A program made the translations under genes and the position numbers. Shown piece after piece: positions 46,492-55,101 of a DNA stretch of 64,000 nt. The notes beneath the pieces were generated by a model. The model saw only the letters and a program-made list of their open reading frames with translations, made no database searches and was not told the DNA's origin. Origin of the DNA: Beijerinckiaceae bacterium (GTDB lineage: Bacteria; Pseudomonadota; Alphaproteobacteria; Rhizobiales; Beijerinckiaceae); contig JAPZTO010000003.1 of assembly GCA_027532775.1 (NCBI GenBank), forward strand, positions 434,001 to 498,000, written 5' to 3'. Positions within the stretch are counted from its first letter, which is position 1; every line of letters begins with the position of its first letter.

Positions 46492-46566
46492 TTTCCTGCA
46501 ATCTTGTCATCCTTTTCGCCTGCCTGTATCACCGGGCAGGCCTGAGGCCGTGAGCATTTTTTCGCC

Positions 46567-48579
46567 ATGGTTGTCCGGCAAAGCGAAGGATCGGCATCTC
46601 AGTCAGGGGGGAGCCCGTTGAGTTTCGCACCTGCTGCCTTCCGGGCCCGATCCGGGGCAGGTTTTTCGCGCGCTCTGCGGATGGCTGGAGCCGTGCTCTT
46701 TGCCAGCATCCTCTGCTTGTCCTTTTCCACCGCGACGCAGGATGCGAATGCCAATGGCGAGACGCGCTCGCTGACGATGCATCACGCCCATACAAACGAG
46801 CTGATCACCATCACCTTCAAGCGGGATGGCTCCTTCGATTCCGCCGCACTCGAGAAGCTCAACTGGTTCCTCAGGGACTGGCGCGCGGATGAGCCGACCA
46901 GCATGGCGCCGCAGCTCTTCGACGTGATCTGGTTCGTCTATCGCGAGGTCGGGGCTTCCGAGCCGATCAAGGTCATGTCGGCCTACCGCTCCCCCGGCAC
47001 GAATGCGATGCTCCGGCGGCGCTCGCGTGCCGTGGCGAAGGAAAGCCAGCATATGCGCGGCAACGCGATGGATATCCATATTCCCGGCGTGTCGATGGCG
47101 CGGGTGCGCGAGATCGGCATGCGCCTCCAGCGTGGCGGCGTCGGTTATTATCCCAGCGCCGGCTCGCCTTTCGTGCATCTCGATGTCGGCTCTGTCCGGT
47201 CCTGGCCGCGCATGCCGCGCGAGCAGCTCGAACGCCTTTTCCCCGACGGCAAGACCGTGCATCTGCCGAAGGATGGCATTCCGCTGGCGAATTACCAGGC
47301 GGCCCTTGCCGAAGTGCAAGCGCGTGGTGGGTCGGCGCTGGATTACGAGACCGTCACCACGAACCGTGGCAAGAGCTTGTGGGCCTTGCTGTTCGGCGGC
47401 GACGAGGACGAGGATATCGCCCGGGATGTCGGGCGTGGTGGCCGGAATGCCCGCGTGGCCACGCGGGGCCGTGGCAATGCGCCCACCGAGCAGGTCGCTG
47501 CGCTGCCGAGTTCCGGCGATGGGCCCGGTGCCTGGGGTGTTGCGGGGCTTACGGCCGCGCCGCAGCCCCGCGTTGCGCGGGCGCCGGTCATTGCCACGCC
47601 AACGCCCGAGCCTGAATCCGCTGCTGCGCCGCCAACACCCGCGCCGGCAGTACCTCCATCGCCTGCCGTTGCCGAGCCTCAGCGCGCGCCGCTTCAGGTG
47701 GCGTCCCTGCCCATTCCGCCGATCCGCCCGAAAGGCGCGCAATTCGCGAGCCTTGTCGCCGCAACCGAGCCGCTGCCGCCGATCCGGCCCTCGGGCATTG
47801 GCCTGACGTCGCCCGTTCCGAATCCGACGGCCAATGCCGCTCCGGTTCCCGCGCCGGCCGAGCCGGTGACCCTCGCCGCTGCGCCGAACATGCCGCTGCC
47901 TCCGGTCCGACCGGCAGCGGCTGCGCCTGCCGAGCCTGCTCCGGTTGCTGCGCCTGCCCCTGTTGCTGTCGCGAATGTGCCGATGCCGCCGCTCCGTCCT
48001 GCGGCTCCGGCAGCATTGGAAGCGCCTGTCGCGGTGGCTGCTGCACCGAGCCCGGTCGTGGCGCCGCTTCCACCACTGCGTCCCGCCATGCCGGCCGTCG
48101 TCGGCTCCGAAACGGCATTGCCGTCGATCGTCAGCCGCGCGCCCGAGCCGGAGCGCCCGGCCGCGCCGCTGGTGCAGGCCTATGCCGCCGTACCGGCCCC
48201 GATCCCGCCGAGCCGGCCGGTTCCGGCGCCGGCCACCGCCGCTGTTGCACCGTCCTTGCCGGCCGCCGCACCGTCGGCCGTGCCGCCGCCAGTCACACCA
48301 ACGCAAACCTCGCCCCCGCCGGTTCGTCCGCGTGAGGCTCGGCCGGCTTTCGTGCCGCGTCCGACCAATCCGATGGCGATGGTGATGGCGCAACCGGCAG
48401 TTGAGACCCGGCCGAGCCAGGTCATTCAGGTTGCCGAGCCGCCGGTCGGGCGTGAATTGCGCAGCGCGGTGACGGCCTCGCCGCTCGCGGCGGTGGGCAC
48501 GGCTGCGGCGCCGGCTTCAGGGTTCACCGGGAGCTTCATCCGGCCGCTCGGCGCCAGCTTCACCCGGTCGGGCGAATAG
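46567..48579 (+). CDS. DUF882 (MepK/YcbK-like) peptidoglycan protein with PPxRP-repeat tail
   Basis: 670 residues from ATG 46567; a TTG at 46618 behind GGGGGGAG is a strong alternative start. After a signal/membrane segment (MAGAVLFASILCLSFSTATQ) comes the M15-like DUF882 domain (about 70-230): VMSAYRSPGTNAMLRRRS, HMRGNAMDIHIPG (HxxxxxMD) and FVHLDVGSVRSWPRM, the zinc ligands of MepK-type endopeptidases. The remaining ~400 residues are Ala/Pro-rich and disordered, with at least seven PPxRP motifs (IPPIRP, LPPIRP, LPPVRP, MPPLRP, LPPLRP, IPPSRP, PPPVRP). It probably trims peptidoglycan cross-links made by the upstream L,D-transpeptidase. Confidence 0.88.
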   Translation: MVVRQSEGSASQSGGSPLSFAPAAFRARSGAGFSRALRMAGAVLFASILCLSFSTATQDANANGETRSLTMHHAHTNELITITFKRDGSFDSAALEKLNWFLRDWRADEPTSMAPQLFDVIWFVYREVGASEPIKVMSAYRSPGTNAMLRRRSRAVAKESQHMRGNAMDIHIPGVSMARVREIGMRLQRGGVGYYPSAGSPFVHLDVGSVRSWPRMPREQLERLFPDGKTVHLPKDGIPLANYQAALAEVQARGGSALDYETVTTNRGKSLWALLFGGDEDEDIARDVGRGGRNARVATRGRGNAPTEQVAALPSSGDGPGAWGVAGLTAAPQPRVARAPVIATPTPEPESAAAPPTPAPAVPPSPAVAEPQRAPLQVASLPIPPIRPKGAQFASLVAATEPLPPIRPSGIGLTSPVPNPTANAAPVPAPAEPVTLAAAPNMPLPPVRPAAAAPAEPAPVAAPAPVAVANVPMPPLRPAAPAALEAPVAVAAAPSPVVAPLPPLRPAMPAVVGSETALPSIVSRAPEPERPAAPLVQAYAAVPAPIPPSRPVPAPATAAVAPSLPAAAPSAVPPPVTPTQTSPPPVRPREARPAFVPRPTNPMAMVMAQPAVETRPSQVIQVAEPPVGRELRSAVTASPLAAVGTAAAPASGFTGSFIRPLGASFTRSGE

Positions 48580-48597
48580 GCGCGGCCGGAGCCGCAT

Positions 48598-48843
48598 TCA
48601 TTCCATGCCGAGCGCGCGGAGATAGGTCTCGAGGATTTCTTCCTGCTCGCGGCGTTCATCGGCATCTTGCCGGCGCAGCGAGACGATCTTCCGCAGGATC
48701 TTGGCGTCAAAGCCGTTCGCTTTCGCTTCGGCATAGACATCCTTCACATCGTCGGCGATCTGGCGCTTTTCTTCCTCGAGGCGCTCGATACGCTCGATGA
48801 AGGCCTTGAGCTGGCCGGCGGTGGCGGGATTCACGTCTTCCAT
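48598..48843 (-). CDS. gapR: GapR (DUF2312/UPF0335), nucleoid-associated protein
   Basis: 81 residues from ATG 48843 ([20 protein letters not shown]). The family block [20 protein letters not shown] is complete. Caulobacter GapR binds overtwisted, AT-rich DNA ahead of replication forks and transcription and stimulates topoisomerases; it is essential there. The gene is followed in the same direction by nothing and preceded by DUF1244, an order typical of Hyphomicrobiales. Confidence 0.93.
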   Translation of the reverse strand: MEDVNPATAGQLKAFIERIERLEEEKRQIADDVKDVYAEAKANGFDAKILRKIVSLRRQDADERREQEEILETYLRALGME

Positions 48844-48986
48844 GGAGGGCTCCGAAACTGGGATGAAAGGCAAGAGCAGCAGGACCTGCGGCCTTTCCTG
48901 CCGCCCTTCCTTGGCCCCGGGGGAGGGGTCCGGTCAACCCGGAATTTTGCCCTTCCGTCCGGGTTTGCGGCGGGAGCGGGCATGGC

Positions 48987-49304
48987 TCAATGGCCAGGGT
49001 CTCGGCTGGCGAAAGCAGCCTGCTGCTCGGCGCTGGCCTCCTTCTGGTGGCGCGCCTTCCATTCCTCGTAGGGCATGCCGTAGACATGACTGCGCGCGCC
49101 GTTCCGGTCGAGCGGGACGCCCTGATCCCGCGCCGCATCCTCCATCCAGTTGGACAGGCAGTTCCGGCAGAAACCGGCGAGGTTCATCAGGTCGATATTC
49201 TGGACCTCCGGCCGGTCGCGCAGGTGCTGCAGCAGCCGGCGGAAGGCGGCGGCTTCGAGGTTGCGGATGGTTTCGGCATCCGGAAGCTTCGGGGTCTCTG
49301 TCAT
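48987..49304 (-). CDS. DUF1244 family protein
   Basis: 105 residues from ATG 49304 (MTETPKLPDAETIRNLEAAA); a second in-frame ATG at 49316 overlaps the preceding gene by 4 bp and is equally possible. Conserved block: DLMNLAGFCRNCLSNWMEDA with its CxxC pair, then YGMPYEEWKARHQ. No function is assigned. The CxxC may bind metal or act in redox chemistry. Confidence 0.88.
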   Translation of the reverse strand: MTETPKLPDAETIRNLEAAAFRRLLQHLRDRPEVQNIDLMNLAGFCRNCLSNWMEDAARDQGVPLDRNGARSHVYGMPYEEWKARHQKEASAEQQAAFASRDPGH

Positions 49305-49312
49305 GGGCGCTT

Positions 49313-50134
49313 TCATGGGCGCTTTCCTCTCGCGCGGGGCTGCGGATGCGCGCCGAACCGGCGTGCTTCCCTTAGATCTGGGTTTGAAACCAGCGGGCGC
49401 AAGTGCCGGGCGAGCCGATCGCCCCAGGCTTCCGCGCCTTCCGGCGTCGTGATCAGGTCCTGGCGGATCTCGACAAGAGCATGGGCAAAGCCGGTACCGA
49501 GGCAGTGCCGATCGATTGTGTCGCCGGCATAACCACCCTGATAAGGCTCGTTCTCGCCGACGATCAAGTCCGATTCGCCGGCAAGCGAATCGAGCAGGCG
49601 GCGGTTGAGCCGGGGGTCGAAATCCCAGATCACGGTGACATGCCAGGGCCGTTTCACGCCCTTCATCTCGGGGGTGAAAGAATGCATGGCCACGACGATC
49701 GGCGGTTGGCCGGTGGCGACAATGGCGGAGAGCGTTGCCTCGATTGCCGCGTCGTAGGGTCGGTAGAACCGGTCAATGCGGCGGAGGATCTCATCCGGCC
49801 CTATCGTCGCATTGCCGGGAATGATCGCGCCATCGGCGATCCGCATCACGAGTGTCGGATCATCCTCGCCGCGATTCGGATCGATCAGCAGGCGCGAGAA
49901 CCGGCTGAGCACGGCCGGCGCGTCGAAATGCCGGGCGAGGCTGCGCGTGACGGCTTCGGCCCCGATATCGTAGGCGATATGCCGTTCGAGTTCGCGCGGA
50001 TCAAGGCCAAGCCGGGCATATTCCTCGGGGATCCGCGCGGTGGCATGATCACAGAGGAAGACAAGGCCGGATTCAGCCGAACCTTCGATAATCTCGTGGG
50101 AATCCTCGTTGAAACGGGCGGCGATCCGGGGCAC
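49313..50134 (-). CDS. N-formylglutamate amidohydrolase (paralogue 1)
   Basis: 273 residues from GTG 50134, chosen for AGAGGA just upstream. FGase family motifs are VFLCDHATARIPEEY, DIGAEAVTRSLARHFDAPAV, SRLLIDPNRGEDDPTLV, VAMHSFTPEMKG and GENEPYQGGYAGDTID. The enzyme hydrolyses N-formyl-glutamate to formate and glutamate, the last step of one histidine degradation route, but no hut genes are nearby. A second family member is at 55102. Confidence 0.9.
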   Translation of the reverse strand: MPRIAARFNEDSHEIIEGSAESGLVFLCDHATARIPEEYARLGLDPRELERHIAYDIGAEAVTRSLARHFDAPAVLSRFSRLLIDPNRGEDDPTLVMRIADGAIIPGNATIGPDEILRRIDRFYRPYDAAIEATLSAIVATGQPPIVVAMHSFTPEMKGVKRPWHVTVIWDFDPRLNRRLLDSLAGESDLIVGENEPYQGGYAGDTIDRHCLGTGFAHALVEIRQDLITTPEGAEAWGDRLARHLRPLVSNPDLREARRFGAHPQPRARGKRP

Positions 50135-50255
50135 GGCGGGTCCTCTCTGATTGTCCAGCCCTGCCGCAATCGGGCCGCGCTGGCAAGCCTCGCACGGCAC
50201 ATCCTGCGGATTTCAGGCATTGGCCTCGCCCGAGGGATTGGCTAAGGTCCGACGC

Positions 50256-51560
50256 ATGTTTGAAGGCATGAAGATCCGCACGCGCCGCCGCCATTGTCTT
50301 TCGATTTTCGAGGCGGCCGTCCAGGCCGTTTCGCCCGCCCGTTTCCTGCCGGCCCATCTGCCGGCTCCGCCGGAAACCGGGCGCCTGTTCCTGATGGGGG
50401 CCGGCAAGGCCGCCGCCTCGATGGCTGCCGCTGCGGAAGCCCATTACCTCGATACCCTGGGCTTCCCGCGCGAGCGGCTGCGCGGGCTGGTGGCAACGCG
50501 GCATGGCTATGGTGTGCCGACGCGCGTCGTCACGGTGATCGAGGCCGGCCACCCGGTGCCGGATTCCCAGAGCGAAATAGCGGCGAATGCCCTGCTCAGG
50601 CTGGCGGACGAGGCTGGCACGGATGATCTTGTCGTGTTCCTCGCTTCGGGCGGGGCTTCCGCCAATCTCGTCCTGCCCGTCGGCGCGATCACGCTCGAGG
50701 AGAAGAAGGCCTTCAACAAGGCGCTGCTCCGGTCCGGCGCGCCGATCGATGCGATGAATACCGTGCGCAAGCATATCAGCGGCATCAAGGGTGGCCGCCT
50801 CGCCGCCCGGATCGCGCCGGCACGGCTCGAGACCATCGCCCTGTCGGATGTGCCGGGTGACGATCTCGCGACGATCGGTTCCGGCCCGACCCTGCCGGAT
50901 ATCACCACCCTCGCCGATGCCCGGGCCGTCATCGAACGCTATGGGATCACTGTGCCGGATTCGGTGCGGGCTGCGCTCGAGGACCCGGCCAACGAGACGC
51001 TGAAGCCGGGTGATCCGGCGTTTGACGGGTCCCGCGCGGTCATCGCGGCGCGACCGCTCGATGCCTTCACCGCGGCCTGTGCCGAAGCGGAGGCGCTTGG
51101 CTACCGCGTCATCAACCTTGGCAATGACCTCGAGGGCGAGGCCCGCGATATCGCGGTCCAGCATGCGGCTGTCGCGCTCCGCGAATCGCAGGGCAGCGAG
51201 CGCATCGCCCTGCTCTCGGGCGGGGAACTGACGGTGACGATCCGGGGTGACGGCACCGGCGGGCCCAATCAGGAATATGCGCTCGCTCTGGCCATGGCGC
51301 TTGGCGGCACGCCGGATATCGTGGCGCTTTCGGCGGATACGGACGGAACCGATGGCGGTGCCGGCAAGGTCAGCGATCCGGCCGGGGCGCTGGTCGATCC
51401 GACCACGCTTGCCCGGGCCGAGACGGCGGGGCTCGATCCGCTGGCCGCGCTGGAGCGCAATGATTCGACGCCGTTCTTCGCGGCTCTGGAGGACCTGCTC
51501 CAGACCGGGCCGACCCTCACCAATGCCAATGATCTCCGTGTCATCCTGCTGGGGCCCTAG
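50256..51560 (+). CDS. Glycerate 2-kinase (GckA/TtuD type, MOFRL family)
   Basis: 434 residues from ATG 50256. The DUF4147 N-domain has LFLMGAGKAAASMAAAAEAH and TDDLVVFLASGGASANLVLP; the C-terminal MOFRL domain has ALLSGGELTVTIRGDGTGGPNQE and LSADTDGTDGGAGKV. It phosphorylates D-glycerate to 2-phosphoglycerate; older annotations call the family hydroxypyruvate reductase TtuD. The product enters glycolysis just above the pyk encoded 0.5 kb downstream, although DUF1036 lies between. Confidence 0.9.
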   Translation: MFEGMKIRTRRRHCLSIFEAAVQAVSPARFLPAHLPAPPETGRLFLMGAGKAAASMAAAAEAHYLDTLGFPRERLRGLVATRHGYGVPTRVVTVIEAGHPVPDSQSEIAANALLRLADEAGTDDLVVFLASGGASANLVLPVGAITLEEKKAFNKALLRSGAPIDAMNTVRKHISGIKGGRLAARIAPARLETIALSDVPGDDLATIGSGPTLPDITTLADARAVIERYGITVPDSVRAALEDPANETLKPGDPAFDGSRAVIAARPLDAFTAACAEAEALGYRVINLGNDLEGEARDIAVQHAAVALRESQGSERIALLSGGELTVTIRGDGTGGPNQEYALALAMALGGTPDIVALSADTDGTDGGAGKVSDPAGALVDPTTLARAETAGLDPLAALERNDSTPFFAALEDLLQTGPTLTNANDLRVILLGP

Positions 51561-51564
51561 CCCG

Positions 51565-52035
51565 ATGCGCGCGGCCTCCCTGTCCATCCTTCCGGATATC
51601 CGCCTTCCCGGACGCTGGCTGCGTCTTGTGGCCCTCGCGCTCATGGCCGGCCTGGCCTGCACGGTTGAGGCCCGGGCCGATCTGCGCGTCTGCAATGCGA
51701 CATCCGGCCGTGTCGGCGTGGCGATCGGCTATCTCGACGGGCCGGTCTGGGTTACCGAGGGCTGGTTCAACCTGAAGCCCAATCGCTGCGAGACGATCGT
51801 CCGCGGGCGGCTGACCTCGCGTTATTTCTACATCCATGCCGTGGATTACGACCGCGGTGGTGACTGGAGCGGGCCGAATATCCTCTGCGTCCGGGATGTC
51901 GAGTTTTCCATTCGCGGGCCGCTCGACTGCTATGCCCGCGGCTTTGACCGGGCCGGATTCATCGAGGTGGATACCGGCCAGCAGGCGGACTGGACGGTGG
52001 AACTTGGCGATGGCGGCCTTGTCTCAAACCGGTAG
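51565..52035 (+). CDS. DUF1036 family exported protein
   Basis: 156 residues from ATG 51565. A signal peptide (LVALALMAGLACTVEARAD) precedes DUF1036: LRVCNATSGRVGVAIGYLDG, TEGWFNLKPNRCETIVRG and YFYIHAVDYDRGGDWSG. Three or more cysteines in the mature part could form disulfides. Function unknown. It is 4 bp after the glycerate kinase stop and 40 bp before pyk, a neighbour it keeps in many relatives. Confidence 0.88.
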   Translation: MRAASLSILPDIRLPGRWLRLVALALMAGLACTVEARADLRVCNATSGRVGVAIGYLDGPVWVTEGWFNLKPNRCETIVRGRLTSRYFYIHAVDYDRGGDWSGPNILCVRDVEFSIRGPLDCYARGFDRAGFIEVDTGQQADWTVELGDGGLVSNR

Positions 52036-52075
52036 TATATTCATCCTATGAATTCGGGGAATCGGGGGGCTCGGC

Positions 52076-53506
52076 ATGCGGCGCAACAGACGGACAAAAA
52101 TCATCGCGACGCTGGGGCCCGCCTCGCAGGATGATGCGATCGTCAAGAAGCTCTTCGAGGCCGGCGCCGATCTCTTCCGCATCAATATGAGCCATTCCAC
52201 CCATGAGGTGCTGAATGAGCGCGTGGCGCAGATCCGCCGGATCGAGCAGGAACTGGGCCGTCCGATCGGGATTCTGGCTGACCTGCAGGGGCCGAAGCTC
52301 CGCGTCGGGACCTTCGCCGCGCCGCCGGTGATGCTGGAGACCGGCCAGAAATTCGTGCTCGATTCCGATCCCAAACCGGGGGATTCCCGCCGTGTGCATC
52401 TGCCGCATCCGGAAATCCTGCAGGCGCTGAAACCCGGGCACCGGGTGCTGATCGATGATGGCAAGCTGTTGTTCCGCGTCACGAGTGCCACGGCCAAGCG
52501 GGCGGAGATCGTGGTCGAGGTCGGCGGGGCGATCTCGAACAGGAAGGGCGTCAGCCTGCCGGACAGCCTGCTGCCCAGTTCTGCCCTCACGGACAAGGAC
52601 CGCTCCGACCTGACTGCCGCGCTGGAAGCCGGGGTTGACTGGATCGCGCTGTCCTTTGTCCAACGTCCCGACGATGTGGCGGAAGTGCGCAAGATCGCGC
52701 GCGGTCGGGCGCTCGTCATGTCGAAGCTGGAAAAGCCGCAGGCGATCGACCGGCTTGACGAGATCATGGAGCTGTCCGATGCGCTGATGGTCGCGCGCGG
52801 CGATCTTGGCGTGGAAATGCCACTCGAGGTTGTTCCCGGCCTCCAGAAGCGGATTACCCGTCTGGCCCGCAAGCTCGGCAAGCCCGTGGTGATCGCGACC
52901 CAGATGCTCGAATCGATGATCGTCAGCCCGATGCCGACCCGGGCCGAAGTGTCGGACGTGGCCACCGCCGTGTTCGAAGGCGCCGATGCGGTGATGCTCT
53001 CCGCCGAGAGTGCGGCCGGACAATATCCGATTGTCGCGGTGGAGACGATGAGCCGGATCGCCGAGGCGGTCGAGAAGGACCCGAATTACACGGTCCTGCT
53101 GGCCGGGCAGCGCTCCCCGCCCGAGCCGACCGGCGCCGATGCGATCGCTGCTGCGGCGCGCTCGGTTGCCGAAACGCTCGATCTCAAATGCATCGTGGCC
53201 TGGACGGCGAGCGGCGCGACCGCGCTCCGGATCGCGCGGGAGCGGCCCTATCCGCCCATTCTCACCCTGACGACCAGCATGCAGACGGCCCGCCGACTTG
53301 CCCTCGTCTGGGGTGTCCATGCGGTGGTGGGCGAAGATCCGGCGGATGTCGATGACATGGCGCGGCTGGGTGCGCGGGTGGCCCGAGAGCAGGAATTCGC
53401 CAATCCAGGCCAGCGCGTCATCCTGGTTGCCGGCGTGCCTTTCGGGACGCCGGGCGCGACCAACATGCTGCGGATCGCCTTCGTTGGGGCCGGTGGCGCA
53501 AGCTGA
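52076..53506 (+). CDS. pyk: Pyruvate kinase
   Basis: 476 residues, usual length. N-terminal RRTKIIATLGPASQDDAIVK, metal/substrate residues in FRINMSHST and MVARGDLGVEMPLEVV (ARGDLG), and KPVVIATQMLESMIVSPMPT. The C-terminal domain (LDLKCIVAWTASGATALRIA) is complete. It makes pyruvate and ATP from phosphoenolpyruvate. It ends 6 bp from the convergent TPR gene. Confidence 0.97.
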   Translation: MRRNRRTKIIATLGPASQDDAIVKKLFEAGADLFRINMSHSTHEVLNERVAQIRRIEQELGRPIGILADLQGPKLRVGTFAAPPVMLETGQKFVLDSDPKPGDSRRVHLPHPEILQALKPGHRVLIDDGKLLFRVTSATAKRAEIVVEVGGAISNRKGVSLPDSLLPSSALTDKDRSDLTAALEAGVDWIALSFVQRPDDVAEVRKIARGRALVMSKLEKPQAIDRLDEIMELSDALMVARGDLGVEMPLEVVPGLQKRITRLARKLGKPVVIATQMLESMIVSPMPTRAEVSDVATAVFEGADAVMLSAESAAGQYPIVAVETMSRIAEAVEKDPNYTVLLAGQRSPPEPTGADAIAAAARSVAETLDLKCIVAWTASGATALRIARERPYPPILTLTTSMQTARRLALVWGVHAVVGEDPADVDDMARLGARVAREQEFANPGQRVILVAGVPFGTPGATNMLRIAFVGAGGAS

Positions 53507-53512
53507 CAGGCT

Positions 53513-54127
53513 TCAGATCGGCTGGCCCTCGACCTCGACCTTCATGCGCTCGAGCTGTTGCTTCAGATCGGCGAGGAAGGGATGGATTTCGAGCGCGCGG
53601 GTGAAGGCCTTGTAAGCGCCCTTGGCGTTGCCGCCAGCCCTCAGGATGCCGCCCAGCCCCGACAGGGCAATGTAATGGCGCGGCTCGCGCGACAGGACCT
53701 CGCGGATGTCCCGATAGGCCGCATCGCGATCGTTGCGCAGGAAATGGATCATGGCCCGCCGGTGGAACGGTTCCGCCCATTGCGGCTTGAGCGTCACGAT
53801 ATAATCGAGCAGGTCGAGGGCGAGATCGAAATCGCGCGCGTTCATCGCGTCCTTGGCCCGGGTGAACAGCAGGTCGGTCGTCGGACTGCCAGATTGTTCA
53901 AGGGCCCGCTCGATATCGGCCGCAACGATGCGGGCCGCAGTGGGACTTTCCGATTCCTTGAGCTTCTCGAAGAGCTTGTCGAGCCGCTGGCCGGCGCGTG
54001 TTGTCGAATCAGGCGCGGGCACCTCGGATGCGGCTGGCGGCGCGGGCGCCGGGTTGTTCTGCGCGGCCGCAAGGGCAGGGTGCAGAAGACTGGCCAGGAG
54101 GGAAGCGAGGATCATGGATGAGCGCAT
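53513..54127 (-). CDS. Exported tetratricopeptide-repeat protein
   Basis: 204 residues. Signal peptide MRSSMILASLLASLLHPALA, a Pro/Ala linker, then two to three TPR units (LLFTRAKDAMNARDFDLALD, PFHRRAMIHFLRNDRDAAYR, GGILRAGGNAKGAYKAFTRA). Periplasmic, probably a protein-interaction module. It sits between convergent pyk and the upstream rpmJ terminator, as a single gene. Confidence 0.83.
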   Translation of the reverse strand: MRSSMILASLLASLLHPALAAAQNNPAPAPPAASEVPAPDSTTRAGQRLDKLFEKLKESESPTAARIVAADIERALEQSGSPTTDLLFTRAKDAMNARDFDLALDLLDYIVTLKPQWAEPFHRRAMIHFLRNDRDAAYRDIREVLSREPRHYIALSGLGGILRAGGNAKGAYKAFTRALEIHPFLADLKQQLERMKVEVEGQPI

Positions 54128-54196
54128 GATCCGAAGGTAGCCCGGCCGGGCGGAGCGTCAAGCCTCGCGGAGCGGCATCTGGCATCACGAAAACGC

Positions 54197-54220
54197 GAAA
54201 AGCGCCCGCAAGGGCGCTTT
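54197..54220 (-). terminator. Rho-independent terminator of rpmJ
   Basis: AAAGCGCCC and GGGCGCTTT pair around TGC, with TTTT after the stem on the minus strand. It is symmetric enough to act in both directions. Confidence 0.8.
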
Positions 54221-54246
54221 GGCATGCCTGACGATGCGACGAAGGC

Positions 54247-54372
54247 TCAGCCCTGGCGGGCCTTGTAGCGCTTCTGCGTCTTGTTGATGATGTACACGCG
54301 ACCGCGGCGGCGAACCATCTGGTTGTCGCGGTGCCGCTTCATCAGCGCCTTGAGCGAATTCCTGACCTTCAT
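54247..54372 (-). CDS. rpmJ: 50S ribosomal protein L36
   Basis: 41 residues, start ATG 54372: [20 protein letters not shown], then [20 protein letters not shown]. It is the longer, cysteine-free (non-zinc) form of L36 common in alphaproteobacteria. It lies 33 bp downstream of tRNA-Val on the same strand and ends at a strong terminator. Confidence 0.95.
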   Translation of the reverse strand: MKVRNSLKALMKRHRDNQMVRRRGRVYIINKTQKRYKARQG

Positions 54373-54405
54373 CGTCTCAACTCCATCCGGTGACCCGGTT
54401 AAAAA

Positions 54406-54480
<75 letters not shown>

Positions 54481-54522
54481 GAACGCGAAGCCGAAGACGC
54501 CGCGTCGAAATTGGGAAGCGCC

Positions 54523-54551
54523 CGTATAGTCAGAGCGCGGGGAAAGGGCAA
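54523..54551 (-). promoter_or_regulatory. Sigma-70 promoter of tRNA-Val
   Basis: On the minus strand TTGCCC (-35) and TATACG (-10) are separated by 17 bp, about 40 bp before the tRNA 5' end. Confidence 0.7.
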
Positions 54552-54585
54552 GGCTTTTTGGCAGCCGCCCGACGAGAAAATCGAC

Positions 54586-54945
54586 TCAGGCGGCGAGCAT
54601 CCGCTTCACCTCGTTGACGAGGTCCTTGAGGTGGAAGGGCTTGGAGAGAACGCGCGCATCCTTCGGCGCGTTCGATTCCGGATTGAGCGCGACCGCGGCA
54701 AAGCCGGTGATGAACATCACCTTGATGTCGGGATCCAGTTCGGTCGCGCGGCGCGCGAGCTCGATCCCGTCCATTTCCGGCATCACGATGTCGGTCAGCA
54801 GAAGCTCGAACGGCTCCTCGCGCAGCCGGTGATAGGCCGAGCGGCCATTATCGAAGGACGCGACATCGTAGCCCGCATTCTGGAGCGCCCGCACAAGAAA
54901 GCGGCGCATGTCGTTATCGTCTTCGGCGAGGAGAATCTTGCTCAT
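54586..54945 (-). CDS. cpdR: Single-domain response regulator CpdR
   Basis: 119 residues from ATG 54945 (MSKILLAEDDNDMRRFLVRA). A receiver domain only: acidic pair EDD, phospho-acceptor Asp in LLLTDIVMPEMDG, switch residues in MFITGFAAVAL and the Lys in LSKPFHLKDL. Unphosphorylated CpdR primes ClpXP for degradation of CtrA and other proteins in Caulobacter and rhizobia. The gene is divergent from an N-formylglutamate amidohydrolase gene, an arrangement also seen in related bacteria. Its partner rcdA is at 15230. Confidence 0.93.
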   Translation of the reverse strand: MSKILLAEDDNDMRRFLVRALQNAGYDVASFDNGRSAYHRLREEPFELLLTDIVMPEMDGIELARRATELDPDIKVMFITGFAAVALNPESNAPKDARVLSKPFHLKDLVNEVKRMLAA

Positions 54946-55101
54946 GTCGGTCTCTTCGGGCTTGCCGCGCAAACTGGCAACGAGGGTTAGGCCGTCATGG
55001 TAAATATCGGGTGTATTTTTCCGGCAAAGCGGCCAGGGGGCTGGACCGCCCCGGACGGGCGCGCCATGTTGCGCAGGACGTGCAGCAGGGAAAGGGCTTT
55101 C

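Noticed and set aside
46492-46566. A terminator between the L,D-transpeptidase and DUF882 genes
   Set aside because: A GCCTGCC/GGCAGGC stem exists, but the T-run is some 20 bp downstream, so it is not a standard terminator.
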